Of a stretch of DNA of 64,000 bases, positions 48,471-59,102 are shown in pieces. Each line of letters begins with the position of its first letter. Within the stretch, counting starts at the first letter, position 1. Under the pieces are notes generated by a model that was not told the origin of the DNA, did not search any database, and saw only the letters and a list, made by a program, of their open reading frames with translations. This DNA comes from Malus domestica. Taxonomy: Eukaryota > Streptophyta > Magnoliopsida > Rosales > Rosaceae. The DNA is taken from NCBI RefSeq assembly GCF_042453785.1, contig NC_091668.1, forward strand, positions 9,072,001-9,136,000. Reading direction: 5' to 3'. The translations under genes and the position numbers were made by a program.

Positions 48471-48759
48471 TCCTGCAGCAACGCGCGGGTACAAATTCTA
48501 GTAAGAACTAAGCGCGAGGAATCATTTCCTTTATTCATTTCGCAATTGTCACGAGAAGACCATTAAAATAAAGATATTAAAACGCTATTTCAAAAACGCA
48601 AATAATCTTTTCAATGGTCGGAGCATAAAACCTCTCAAGTTTCTTCGCAACTTTCATTCACTGTTAATGATGAAACTATCAAATTCCATTGTTTATTATT
48701 ATTTATTTTTGTCCAATGATAGCAGAAGTATAAAAGTGTCACAAAAATCTCAAACTTTA

Positions 48760-49358
48760 GATCATCTCTAATTCTTGGTCTAAAATCTAAAATTTTTAGT
48801 CCAGAAAATTTAAATTTTAACCCAAAAACAGTTTTTCTGCTCCAATCATTCTGGCCTAAAATTTTAACCTCAAATTATTAAAGAATGAATTTAGACTAAT
48901 TTTTTTTCTTAAATTAACTTTTTTAAAATAAAAAATTATGTAGACTATCATAATTTAATTCTATGAACATTTTAACCTAAAGATATTTAGATTCTAACAA
49001 ATACTGAAAAATCACTAATCGATACCATGAAACTCGTTAAACACTATGAAAAAAATATGAAACAAATCAACGATTTTTTTTAATTACTGTAGCCATTAGA
49101 TTTAAATTTGGACCATTAATTTTTTTTTTTACCTTTGAATTTCATCAAATTAGATCTTAACCGTTGGATTCAATGAATTTATAAAAATAAAACTAAATAA
49201 AATATACATATATGATGGGCCAGCCCCACTAATCCTGGGCTAAATTTGGCTTCCATTTGAGCTTTAGGTTTTACGCCACATTTTAGCATTGGGTTGGGTT
49301 GAGTTTTGGGGAAAATAGAAGTGGAAATTTGAGTTTTAACTCAGGATTGGAGAAGGCC
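48760..49358. mobile_element. PIF/Harbinger-type MITE, 599 bp, TSD TTA (uninterrupted sister of 41.9 kb)
   Basis: Ends GATCATCTCTAATTCTTGG and CAGGATTGGAGAAGGCC; TTA at 48757-48759 and 49359-49361. Homologous end to end with 41908-42903 minus the nested element. Its right end is immediately followed by the left arm of the large palindrome. Confidence 0.75.
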
Positions 49359-50301
49359 TTAGTATAACATTGGGTTAAAAAAAATTTAACATATGAAAAT
49401 TTAAAAACCTTGATAATTCAGGATAATGAAGTGTGAATTACCCTTAATATTAATATAAATCACCAACACAAATACTTGGTGTAGAAGAGGCCACATCTAC
49501 TACCTTTAGTTGGAAAGAGAGAGAGTTATTCTCCCCCAAGTAAAGGAGTGGTTGAAAATATCTTGAACCATGTACTTTCTCTATATATGAGAGAGTGTAG
49601 AAATGTAAAAGTGTATGGAATGCTTTGAACTCTAAACATAGAGTCATCTTTTGAGTTTTAAGAAACACCAAATCATGAAATAAATAAAAGTTAGTGTGGA
49701 CTCTATTGGAGTTTTAAAGTTTAATTTTTTTCTCTCCTTCTCCTCCTTGCCAAAAGGGTAGCGGAGCTCATTATGCATCCCGAGAATGCGTCACACATCC
49801 ACTTTTTCAAAAGTGGAGGTTAGCAGTGAAGAAAGTGAAGTTGTTTTAAGATGGTACGCGAAAACCCATCTAGTTTTTCGCTTTGTTTTGTAATTTTTAT
49901 TCTAAATATTTTTTGTTGGATTCTAGACAAAATTGTATTTGAATTATATTATTGTTAACTTATTATGAGGTTTAACCTACTTCCTTATTATAATCGTTTG
50001 TAAAACGATGAACCCTAAAACCTGTGTTATCGCATCACTCATTCAAGTCTATTGCCTTTAGCTCCCAACCTCAAAATTGAAACGAGAGAGAGAGGCTTTA
50101 CTGCAACGAGTTGGGTGATGACCGACTGGTGACTGGTTATTGACTCACAAGCCTCTCTCTCACATTGGTGACTGGCTAATGCAGCATCGTATCAATACTC
50201 ATGCCTCTCTCTCATCCCTCGTTACTGTACCATCTGGCTGACAGCTGTGAGCATATTCTGGTTGGGGGCATGAACCCCTCCCTACAACCCTAGGTGTACA
50301 C

Positions 50302-50308
50302 TATAAAA
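50302..50308 (+). promoter_or_regulatory. TATA box of the left palindrome arm
   Basis: TATAAAA within GTACACTATAAAAGAGGTGA, 58 bp before an ATG at 50360. The same block, with the same TATA-to-ATG spacing, recurs at 63852. This is a plausible core promoter reading towards the palindrome centre. Confidence 0.55.
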
Positions 50309-50359
50309 GAGGTGATATCCGTTTTTGCTTGCGAAAGAAAAAATCCAAACAAAATCATC

Positions 50360-50545
50360 ATGTTTTGTCTGAACGGCGCGGTGATTGTGATGAGGTTGTC
50401 CAAGATGTGCTCCGGACATGGGAAGCACAATGCCAAGGTTTTTCGAGTGATTCTGAAGGAGGATGTCAAGTTGGCCAAGGGGGTTATCGAACTCCGCATG
50501 CATCCGGATAATGTCTCTGAATTCTCCAAGATAGATCTTTTGTAG
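50360..50545 (+). CDS. Short unrecognised open frame in the palindrome arm
   Basis: Begins MFCLNGAVIVMRLSKMCSGH and continues NAKVFRVILKEDVKLAKGVI, then ELRMHPDNVSEFSKIDLL and a stop (62 residues). Related frames start at 60740 (MVHLNGMMAAWRLSKMCSGH) and 63910 (MVHLNGTVSAWRLSKMCFGH), and the mirror image lies on the right arm. I do not recognise the protein. The frame continues after the stop as KPKMRVFDAVCKLTVFAELF. It could be the decayed start of a host gene duplicated into the inverted repeat, or simply transcribed non-coding sequence. A short basic/hydrophobic peptide without signal sequence. Confidence 0.3.
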   Translation: MFCLNGAVIVMRLSKMCSGHGKHNAKVFRVILKEDVKLAKGVIELRMHPDNVSEFSKIDLL

Positions 50546-50946
50546 AAACCCAAGATGCGTGTTTTCGACGCCGTGTGCAAGCTTACCGTGTTTGCGGAGC
50601 TCTTCCACATCTCTTCCTCCCTCAGAGCAGGAAGAGCCAGAAGGATGTGGAAGAGCTCCGCAAACACGGTGAGCTTGCACACGGCGTCGAAAACACGCAT
50701 CTTGGGTTTCTACAAAAGATCTATCTTGGAGAATTCAGAGACATTATCCGGATGCATGCGGAGTTCGATAACCCCCTTGGCCAACTTGACATCCTCATTC
50801 AGAATCACTCGAAAAATCTTGGCATTGTGCTTCCCATGTCCGGAGCACATCTTGGACAATCTCCACGCGGTCACCGCACCGTTTAGACGAACCATGATGA
50901 TTTTGTTTGGATTTTTTCTTTCGCGAGCAAAAACGGATATCACCTC

Positions 50947-50953
50947 TTTTATA
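50947..50953 (-). promoter_or_regulatory. TATA box of the right palindrome arm
   Basis: Mirror image of the left-arm TATAAAA, on the minus strand and also directed to the centre. If both act, the locus gives convergent, self-complementary transcripts. Confidence 0.5.
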
Positions 50954-51891
50954 ATGTACACCTAGGGTTGTAGGGAGCAGTTCATGGCCCCAGCTAGAAT
51001 ATGCTCACAGCTGTCAGCCAGATGGTACGGTAATGAGGGATGAGAGAGACATGAATATTGATACGCTGCTGCATTAGCCAGTCACCAATGTGAGAGAGAG
51101 GCTTGTGAGTCAATAACCAGTCACCAGTCGGTCATCACCCGACTCGCTGCAGTAAAGCCTCTCTCTCTCGTTTCAATTTTGAGGTTGGGAGCTAAAGGCA
51201 ATAGACTTGAATGAGTGATGCGATAGCACAGGTTTTAGGGTTCATCTTTTTACAAACGATTTATAGTAAGGAAGTAGGTTAAACCTCATAATAAGTTAAC
51301 AATAATATAATTCAAATACGATTTTGTCTAGAATCCAACAAAAAATATTGAGAATAAAAATTACAACACAAAGCGAAAAACTAGATGGGTTTTCGCGTAC
51401 CATCTTAAAACAACTTCGCTTTCTTTACTGCTAACCTCCACTTTTGAAAAAGTGGATGTGTGACACATTCTCGGAATGCATAATGAGCTCCACTACCCTT
51501 TTGGCAAGGAGGAGAAAAATAAAATTAAACTTTAAAATTCAGAGATTGGCTCCAATAGAGTCCACACTAATTTTTATTTATTTCATGATTTGGTATTTCT
51601 TAAAACTCAAAAGATGACTATATGTTTAGAGTTCAAAGCACTCCATACATTTCTACACTCTCTCATATATAGAGAAAGTACATGGTTCAAGATATTTTCA
51701 ACCACTCCTTTACTTGGGGGAGAATAACTCTCTCTCTTCCCAACTAAAGGTAGTAGATGTGGCCCTGTTCTACACCAAGCATTTGTGTTGGTGATTTATA
51801 TTAATATTAAGGGTAATTCACACTTCATTATCCCGAATTATCAGGGTTTTCAAATTTTCATATGTTAATTTTTTTTAACCCAATGTTATAC

Positions 51892-52127
51892 TAAGGCTCA
51901 TCATCTTTTGCATCTGCCTATGCTCTTCATCTTTTGTTTTCCTTTATGCCATTGGACCAATTCATAAGCCTCCTATATTTGCTATGGAGCTTTGCCTATT
52001 CATACATAGTTATATACCCACAATTTCAAATTTTGTGCAGTTAAAGGATAGAAGTGATCAATCCCATTGAACATGGGAGGAAGGAAGTGTATCGAATTGC
52101 CAAAAGAAACTGAACATTATATGGATG
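51892..52127 (+). other. Spacer shared with 61870-62110, source unknown
   Basis: CTCATCATCTTTTGCATCTG and TTCATAAGCCTCCTATATTT occur here and in the second module, but I find no equivalent in the CABIN1 gene of this window. It therefore belongs to the ancestral form of the module. Confidence 0.55.
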
Positions 52128-53583
52128 CATGTTTGTTGTTTATCATTCTGATTTGTGAATTCTGTAGAAACCCAAAGATTTTTGTGTCGAAAAGTTTCAT
52201 TTTATAATGATCCTGTTTACAGGAAGTAGACTTGTTGCTAAATGATGGCAGGATGGAGGAAGAATGCTACTTTACCTCAAAGAGTTGAGACAAGTCGAAG
52301 GAGTAGACGGTGTCTATTAATGAGTTTGGCTCTGGCAAAGACATCAGTTCAGCAGGTTAGACCCCCGTTCTTTCCTATGTATTATTGTATTGGTGGGGAG
52401 TGGGGTATTGTCTTTTCTTTTTCTTGCTCATGTTGGCCATACAGGTCCTTTGGGATTTTCCAAATTTTTTTCAATGCCATTAAGGCAAACAAGAAAAAAA
52501 GCTAGTGTTTTTTTTTTGCTTTGATTTTGGATATTAGAATACCCTCGGGATTTGATTGATCAATGTGATGATTTTTTCTCATTTTGTGGCTCAGTCTTGA
52601 GATACACAAGTTATTAACATTGGTGTACCATGATATCCATCAGAGTGGTGCCATTTTATGATCAGCGAACTGTTGTATCTGTGAAGGATGCAGCATGGAC
52701 GATGTTTTGTGGGAAATCAATGAGACATTTTAACAGAGCTTTTGCTCATAAGTATGCCCTCTTTTCTACCTAGTTTCATTTTTCCAGACAAAAACCAACA
52801 ACCTCGTGTGCCATAATCAAATGGTAATCTGTCTCTGCTTTCTTCTGTATCAGGCAAGATTGGTCACATGCTTACTATATCGGAAAGCTCTGTGAAAAGC
52901 TCAAGTTCTTCTCTTATGAGACATCGGTAATATTATTACAAAGCTATTGTTGCTGCTGGTAGATTGGGAAGCAAAGATTCTACTGATACTTCTGTTTCAT
53001 GTCCTGATCAAGCCAATCCACGGGATACCGAATATGGTGATATGTCCAGATTTATTAAAAAAAACGTCAAATAACTATGGTGCTTTCCCTGTGGCTCATT
53101 TGCTTTTAGAGGAGGCTGCTAGTAGAGGTCTCTTGTATCAGAGACCTATGGATGTTGATGTTTATTTGAATTGCCATCAGCGGAAATTGCAAATCCTTAT
53201 TGCAGCTGCAGGGATTGGTGAATGCCTTGATTCCTGTAAATCCTTACTATTGAAATCAGGATCAAACATTCGCTATCCTTCTGGCATAGACACACAAGAA
53301 AGTTCAAGCAAGCAGTGCTGGAATTTATTGGTTGCCGAGGAAGTGAAGGCTATAGTGTTTCCCAAGTGAAGAACCGGATCGATCAATCTGGGGATTCTGT
53401 AAGTCAATCGATATTCATGTATAAATAGCTTTGATACTCGATCATGCTTACCTCAAACTGTAAAACTCGGTACATTTTTTTCCAATCAAACAAAGAATTA
53501 GGTTTTCACAAGTCAATAACTTTATGCATCAGTCCAGAGATTTTGTAATTTCATGTCTTGTGCAGCATGTAATAATATCTTAT
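52128..53583 (+). pseudogene. CABIN1-like pseudogene fragment, module A (exons out of order)
   Basis: Order along the plus strand: end of intron 10 and exon 11 ([16 protein letters not shown], 52255-52355), exon 12 ([20 protein letters not shown], about 52590-52755), start of exon 13 ([17 protein letters not shown], 52856-52928), then back to parts of exon 6. These are [14 protein letters not shown] to AASRGLLYQ, joined to [20 protein letters not shown] and [16 protein letters not shown], followed by the start of intron 6. In the intact gene exon 6 lies upstream of exons 11-13. Joins are near 52950 and 53141. Several stops and an indel (near 53055) remove function. Splice borders of exons 11 and 12 are still recognisable. 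Confidence 0.85.
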
Positions 53584-54330
53584 TGGTGCAGATGTTTAAT
53601 TTTGTTTAACTCTGTGATATTTCTATTGACGTGATGGGTCTACTCTATCAGCATCAGGGTTCGGGTGGAATTACTATCAAGAAGACCAGCCAGGCCCTGT
53701 TAATCGGTATGTATGATGAGCCTGTGACTCCTGGGCAGTGCAACATAGTCGTTGAGAGGCTGGGCGATTACCTTATCGAGCAGGGTCTCTAATTGCCTCG
53801 GTGAGTTGATTATCTCCCCAATTGCCTCCTGTGATTTGCTGTTTTTGGAGACTTGGCTTGCATCAACTGGAATTCACGTTGAATTCGTTCTTTTGTTTTG
53901 ACAGTTACAATTTAATTTGAAGTCATGGTGAATTTGGTTTGAAAACAAAGTTGTTGCTGCTTGGGATGTGATGGATATTATGTGTGAAAGCCATTTGTCT
54001 TTGCATTCTGGGATCTCTGGATATGGATTGTCGTTGTGAATGATAGTGTTTTAATTTTTCAATTATTATCCCTAAAATTTATTTTCTTCCTTTCACTTGA
54101 AAACATATGTAATTGGTGTCGTTATCTCCGGAGGTATCTCTGGAATGCCTGCATGAAACGGATGTTTGTACGATGTAGTTAGTTTTGAGTGGTGAGTTTT
54201 ATCACTTGTCAAATTTGGGCGAGCTAGTCCGGAATTAACCGAGCCATTTGTCAAATTCACTTTGAATTTTATCATTGTTACAAAGGAAACACTTCAAAGT
54301 CGAAAATTCCCAGATGCCTTATTTACTAAT
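53584..54330 (+). pseudogene. Profilin pseudogene fragment, module A (end of intron 2, exon 3, 3' flank)
   Basis: Starts inside profilin intron 2 (GGTGCAGATGTTTAATTTTG), continues through exon 3 (about 53658-53792) and 500 bp of 3' flank. Exon 3 encodes [17 protein letters not shown], then [19 protein letters not shown] and DYLIEQGL: one residue different (I to M) from the intact gene. Exons 1 and 2 are missing, so no profilin can be made. It is fused directly to CABIN1 intron 6 on its left. Confidence 0.9.
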
Positions 54331-54411
54331 TTTGAAGTTGTCTTAACTTTGATATTTTGTTACTTAGTACTACGGTCTGGTGGGATTCCTCTTCGCTTGG
54401 AAGTGAGAGGT

Positions 54412-55152
54412 CTTAGATAGGGGTGCAATTCGGGTGGGTTGGAAGGTCAACTCAATCATAACCCAACTTTTACAATTCGGGCTCGGGTTTGGGTTGGGTT
54501 TCATTCGGGTTCATTTGAGCTCGGGTTTAATTGGGTTAGGGTTCACTTGGGTTGGGTTCGGGTTACCCAACTTTTTTAAGTTTAATCTTGTAACAACTTA
54601 GTTTTTAAGAATTCATAAAAAAGTTGAGCCAAGTAGCATCAAAGCTAGCTAACTTTAAATTCATAAATCAATCAAAGTTGTTGAGCAATTGCTTCGAGAC
54701 ACAATGAATTTAGGTTTTGGAGACTAACAATCTACTCTAAAACTTTAGGTTTTGGAGACTAACAATCTACTCTAAAGCTTTAGGATTTAGAGACTACGAA
54801 TATCAGCTGACTAATCAAAGCCTCTTATTACCTAAAAGCTTAAGTAATTATAAAAGGAATTTTTTAAAAAAAATATTAGAAAGGGCGTTGGTTTTTGGAC
54901 TTGGCTTACTTGGGTGTAGTATGAGCATTAATTGATATAGGTTACAATCTGGTTAGATTGAGTTTGGTTAGTCGGGTTGGGAATGGATGGGCAAATGATC
55001 AGTCCAACTCAATCCAATCAATAAACGGGTTGAAATTGGGTTGGGTTTGGACGGGTTATAACTAAAAAAATACCCGCTTGTTCAGGTTTAAAGTCGAGTT
55101 GGACATGGGCGGGTTTGGATTGGCCCAACCTAAGTTGCACCTCTAATCTAAG
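54412..55152. mobile_element. Inverted-repeat element with GGGTGCAA / TTGCACCTC ends
   Basis: Ends CTTAGATAGGGGTGCAA and TTGCACCTCTAATCTAAG are inverted. The interior is rich in GGGTTGGGTT and GGGTTCGGG motifs and contains a 35-bp tandem repeat (from 54710, about 2.5 units, TTAGGTTTTGGAGACTAACA). Non-coding; superfamily not assigned. Confidence 0.6.
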
Positions 55153-55862
55153 GTTCAAATCTCGTGGATAACGAATTCGATATCAAATTAAGTTGCTTAT
55201 TGTATGATTCAGAAGAACTCACCCTTTCAAATCATCATACACAAATTCCAAGTTATGGGTCTTTTGACCTATTAATCATCCAAACCCAAATGGTATAAAA
55301 CCTACAAATCCAACTCTAAAATCCAAAATTTCAAATGGTATGAACCCATGAAGGTTCTTCATGCGTCAATCACCCATTCGATCAAATTCTAGAAATCGAA
55401 ATCGTTTCGGTAAGCTGGGATTAAATTTGAATAGACACTCTCCTTAAGCTGAGAGAGCGAATTCTGATAAAAAACAAAAAAATCAGATAAGTAGACAATC
55501 GGTTCGGTAAGCTGAGGTTAAATTTGACGACAAATAAATGTTTACATCGATCTTCCGCAAGAAGATTACCTCCACTTCGATATACAAAAGAGAACTTCGT
55601 TCTCTCCTTCGTGAGAGTTCTCCTTTCCTTCATGAAAGTTCTTCTCACCGTCTGCGTATGAGTGCATCTCCAGCTTCTGTTCTCCTCCTCGCTGCCACTG
55701 ATCCTAGCTATGACTAGGGTTGGTGGTAGCTCTTTGCTCTTCTTGTTTTCCTTTTCTTTCCTTTTGTCCCTGCTAGTTTTTTACTCTACTGCTGCCTCTA
55801 GTTTCCCTTCCTCAACTCCCCTTTCTTCCTTTCCTTTTCCCTCCACCTACTTTGTTTTCATC
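55153..55862. other. Spacer with module-derived tail, no gene
   Basis: The motif ACGACAAATAAATGTTTACA with ATCTTCCGCAAGAAGATT (55527-55567) is shared with 63518-63557, so it belongs to the repeated module. The rest is CT-rich sequence with no coding evidence. Confidence 0.45.
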
Positions 55863-55871
55863 ACTCCACAC

Positions 55872-56881
55872 TAGGGCTGGGCACAGGCCAGGCCGGGCCT
55901 AAAATTGGAGGGACCGGACCAGACCCGCTTGAAAATACAATGGGCCGGGGCGGGACGGGTTTTGCTATTTTGAAAATGAGAATCGGACTTAACCCGGCCC
56001 GTATAAAACGGGCCGATTCCTACGGGTCCAACGGGTACTCTTTTTTTTTTCTTTTTTTTTTCTCTCTTTCTCTCTCTTTAATTTTCAGTATCCCACCAGA
56101 CTCCCAGTTGAAGAGCCACCGGAGACAAATAAGAAAACTGGATCCATTAGTAAGCACGGCCTGGAATTATTCAAGAACAACAAAATAGGTAAAATAAAAG
56201 TATACATCCGCGGGATTATGAATTGCATGCATTTAAATCGGAAAACCCCAAAAATTAAGCAGCAAAAGAAGAAGAAAATCAACGATTGAGTACCTCGTGA
56301 ATGACGACGGTGAGGCTGGCGATGGTGTTTTTGGCCGCGCACTCGTCCAATTTGACTTTGAGGAAGAGCTTGAGGTTCTTCTCCTTCTCGGATGAGCGTC
56401 GTCCTTCCCGGGCATGGCTGAAATAGGAAAGGAATCTGGCGACCGACAGACCCCTGACGACTGGAGGCGTCGAGATCTGGATTCTGGAAGCTGGAAATGG
56501 TTGCTAAAACGAAGAATTCAAGGTCGAGGTTGAGATCGAGGTCAAGGTCGAGATTGAGGTCGAGAGGAGTCGGGGACTCGAAATGAGTGGAGGACTCGAG
56601 AGGACTTTGGTCTGGATCTGGATCTAGAGATTGAGGTCGAGAGGAGTCGGGGACTCGAAATGTGGCGGTGTTAAAAATAAACGGTGGGGATTCAATCCCT
56701 ATAATTGAACGATGGAAAAGGTTCGGGCCGGGGGCCCGCTTTATTTGAAAATTGTACCCGCCCCGCCCCATTAATTAAATGGACCCGCCCCGCCCCGTTT
56801 TGAATTTACAATATATGTACCCGCCCCGTACCCGCATTACCCGCCCCTACCCGCGGGTCCAGGACCTGTTTGCCCAACCTT
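55872..56881. mobile_element. hAT-like element, 1010 bp, with an internal exon-like fragment
   Basis: Ends TAGGGCTGGGCACAGGCC and GTTTGCCCAACCTT are inverted; ACTCCACAC and ACTCCACCC flank it (55863-55871, 56882-56890), a target duplication with one change. Sub-terminal GC-rich blocks (GGGCCGGGGCGGGACGGG, CCCGCCCCGCCCC) face each other. No transposase. The middle, read on the minus strand around 56400-56293, has an even, coding-like segment ending at a GT donor. Confidence 0.6.
56293..56420 (-). pseudogene. Exon-like fragment inside the hAT-like element, source unknown
   Basis: One minus-strand frame reads EKEKNLKLFLKVKLDECAAK then NTIASLTVVIHE and stops at a clean donor (GAG then GTACTC). 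The charged, regular composition and the splice border are what a captured host exon would show. I do not recognise the parent gene. Other frames across the same bases are Arg/Ser-rich and look like shadows. Confidence 0.4.
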
Positions 56882-56890
56882 ACTCCACCC

Positions 56891-57428
56891 TTTCCACTTG
56901 GCTCACTCCTCCAGTACTCTCATCCTCTAGGTCGGCTTCCACTAATCCACACCGTAAATGCGAATCTTTGCGATTCCTATTTAGGAGGGAGATGTGTAAA
57001 GCTTCGGATTTTTTTGATGCTCAGGTGTTGTCACCACCTTCTTGCCTCGACTTGGCCTTGTTGCCTCTGTTGCTTATGGGTTGTTTCCTGCGAGCTTTCT
57101 TCGATTTGTGGTGCAGATCTTCAATGTGCTCTTTGGTGGTTGTTGAAGCCTTCTTTTTAGCCATTTTCAGGGCTCGATTTGGCAACTAGTTCGAGTCTGG
57201 AGGTCCTTCGGATGGCAGCAGCGGCAGAGGATGCAAGCTGTTCGGTGTTTTTTTTTTTTCTGTTTTCTGTTGGGCTTGGTTTTGTTGTACTTTGGTCCAT
57301 ACTTTTGTTGTTGTGTTTGTGTTGTATGTGAGTCTCTCTCTTGTAACTATGTGTTGCTAGTTATAAAACTTGCAGCCCAATTTTCAAAAAAAAAAAAAAA
57401 AAAAAGAAAAAAGAAAAAAAAAAAAAAG
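56891..57428 (+). mobile_element. Possible LINE or processed-sequence 3' end with A-rich tail
   Basis: The stretch ends in TTGTAACTATGTGTTGCTAG and CAGCCCAATTTTC, followed by about 45 bases of nearly pure A (57386-57428). That resembles the 3' end of an L1-type LINE or a retroposed transcript. No conserved domain was read upstream. Confidence 0.35.
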
Positions 57429-57540
57429 CCACAAAGTAATTCAGCTTGTAAAGTTATGAGTTTTGGCTTTATTTTTCTGTTTTCAACGGTAATCAGGGAT
57501 GGATTGGTCTGTGACATCGGTGAGCGGAGAGAACGATGGC

Positions 57541-57592
57541 AGAGTCCTTTATTTATTTATTTATTTATTTTATTATTATTATTATTATTTTA
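57541..57592. repeat. Simple repeat (TTTA)n / (TTA)n
   Basis: Runs of TTTA and then TTA units; microsatellite. Confidence 0.85.
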
Positions 57593-57599
57593 TCTATGC

Positions 57600-58740
57600 T
57601 GCTTCCTGTAACTCAATTTTGATCATAATTTGCTCTTTAAAACTCAAAATTCGTTGTTTTACTCTTGAAAATTTGATTTTGATTGCGTTTTTCTCCCTCA
57701 AACTCAAACGACACCACTTTGCTCTTTGAAACTCGATTTTCAACCTCAGTTTGCCTCATAAAACTCAAAAGTCGTCATTTTACTCTCTGAAACTCAATAT
57801 TCACTCTACTCTAACTTGTTCCCTGTATTCCGCTTGTATATGTGGCATAATTAGGGCCCACTTATGGCCGACATGGCACAAATATAAAACTCACATATTC
57901 AATCAAATGGTGTCACATAGATTGAAACAAGAAGAACAACAGAAAATTCAATTTCCAAACATTGTATAACACATTTAAAAACGAAAAAGTAAGAAAAACA
58001 ACATAAACAATTCATGGGTTTCATATCTTTGATCCCTCTCTCTTCCCTATCTCTCTCTAATCGTTGTCCATACATTCATTCCTTCTACCCTTCATCTCCA
58101 GCCACCTTATTCTTAGTAAAAATAGGTTGCTAGTCGTCCAAGTAAACAGTTGATATTCGTCAAACTCCACATAAATCTTACACAAATGTCATGGGTGTAT
58201 CGCCCTCCCGAAATGCAAAATATTGAACATGGTGTGAATGTTAGTCACATAATCATCAGCATTTGATGAAGTCACATGCGGCGACACTTTTATTTGTTCA
58301 TCCTTTTCAGGCTCAATAATTGGAAAACTTCCCCATCATAATTCATATTTATGTCATGTAATTTAATGGCTCACAATAAGAGTAAGAATGTTTGTTTCCT
58401 GATCTTAATCGTTGGTTGGATAGTGTTTATTTTAAAATAAAAAATTAATACTAGACTTTTTTTTTCCCACAACCCACAAAATATACAACTCTTTGTATCT
58501 GGTAGTAGCTGGTGTATATAATTCTTTGTAGGCTTAAATATATGAATATGAATATGAATATATATATATATATATATATATTAAGTTAGTTTAAGAGATT
58601 TAGAGGAAATTTTTGTACATAAAATCCTAATGGTTTTTTTTCTAATTTTTTCATTCATTTTTATTTCTATTTTTACAATAAAATATTAAGATGTGAACCT
58701 TGATATTGAGATTTATGAACTTCATTTAGTTCTCACTGTA
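57600..58740. other. AT-rich intergenic DNA, no gene
   Basis: Several CTTTGAAACTC-like repeats (57635-57800) suggest a decayed tandem array. A (TA)n run lies at 58558-58582. Nothing else is recognised. Confidence 0.45.
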
Positions 58741-58741
58741 A

Positions 58742-59102
58742 TACTATATTTGGATGAGGGAAATAAACTTGGAATTTGGATAAAATTCAGAATTTGTAAA
58801 TTGACATGCACCAATTTCTTTGTTTGGATTCATAAACAAAGGAATTTAGAATTTCCGCGTAGAAAAAAACTTGGAATTTGGGACTCCCAATTCCCAAGTT
58901 AAAATTCCATGTAAATAGGTGTCATTTCCCAATTTCTATGATTGAGAGCTTAAAAATAACAAATTCCGTATTCAATTCCATTGTTCATTTAGGCTAACCA
59001 AATAAGAAAATTCACAAATTCTAGAAAATAAAATCCCGTCAATTCAATTTCCGTCATTTTAAAATTCCTTAATAATCTTAAATTTCTTCATCCAAACATA
59101 GT
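58742..59102. mobile_element. hAT-like MITE, copy 2 (inverted relative to 25286-25645)
   Basis: Ends TACTATATTTGGATGAGG and CTTCATCCAAACATAGTG are inverted repeats. The interior corresponds base-block by base-block to the reverse complement of the 25.3-kb element. Non-coding. Confidence 0.65.

Larger units (their letters stand above)
45095..48501 (+). mobile_element. Probable Helitron carrying gene fragments
   Basis: The right end is a Helitron-type terminus. A short GC hairpin (CCTGC, loop, GCGGG) at 48472-48489 is followed eight bases later by CTAG at 48498-48501, with a T immediately outside. Near the left, 45105-45150 contains CACTGTTCATTAACAGTG, an internal palindrome, and 45300-45555 is an inverted repeat of about 85-bp arms around GGTTAAGCCAC / GTGGCTTAACC. 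The exact 5' TC end is not certain. No Rep/helicase is present, so it is non-autonomous. It contains an exon of a CHR4/PKR1-type gene and other short exon-like pieces. Confidence 0.6.
49362..51891. repeat. 2.5-kb near-perfect palindrome (1.25-kb inverted repeat, 32-nt centre)
   Basis: Left arm 49362-50611 (1250 bp) and right arm 50644-51891 (1248 bp) are reverse complements with only scattered differences, so I estimate well over 90 percent identity. The centre at 50612-50643 is 32 bp and itself begins with a 7-bp stem (TCTTCCT / AGGAAGA). Outer edges read GTATAACATTGGG and CCCAATGTTATAC. Each arm carries the same promoter-like unit facing the centre. A transcript from either side would fold into a hairpin with a stem of about 280 bp or more. 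Confidence 0.95.

Noticed and set aside
50290-50965. Long open frames of 132-136 codons crossing the palindrome centre
   Set aside because: They exist on both strands only because the sequence is its own reverse complement; they read one arm sense and the other antisense, so they are not credible proteins.
56085-56771. 228-codon minus-strand frame with repeated Leu-Asp segments
   Set aside because: The Leu-Asp run comes from a simple repeat of GGTCGAGATCGAG type and the frame crosses the hAT-like element's GC-rich ends; only the short segment near 56.3-56.4 kb looks like coding sequence, in another frame.
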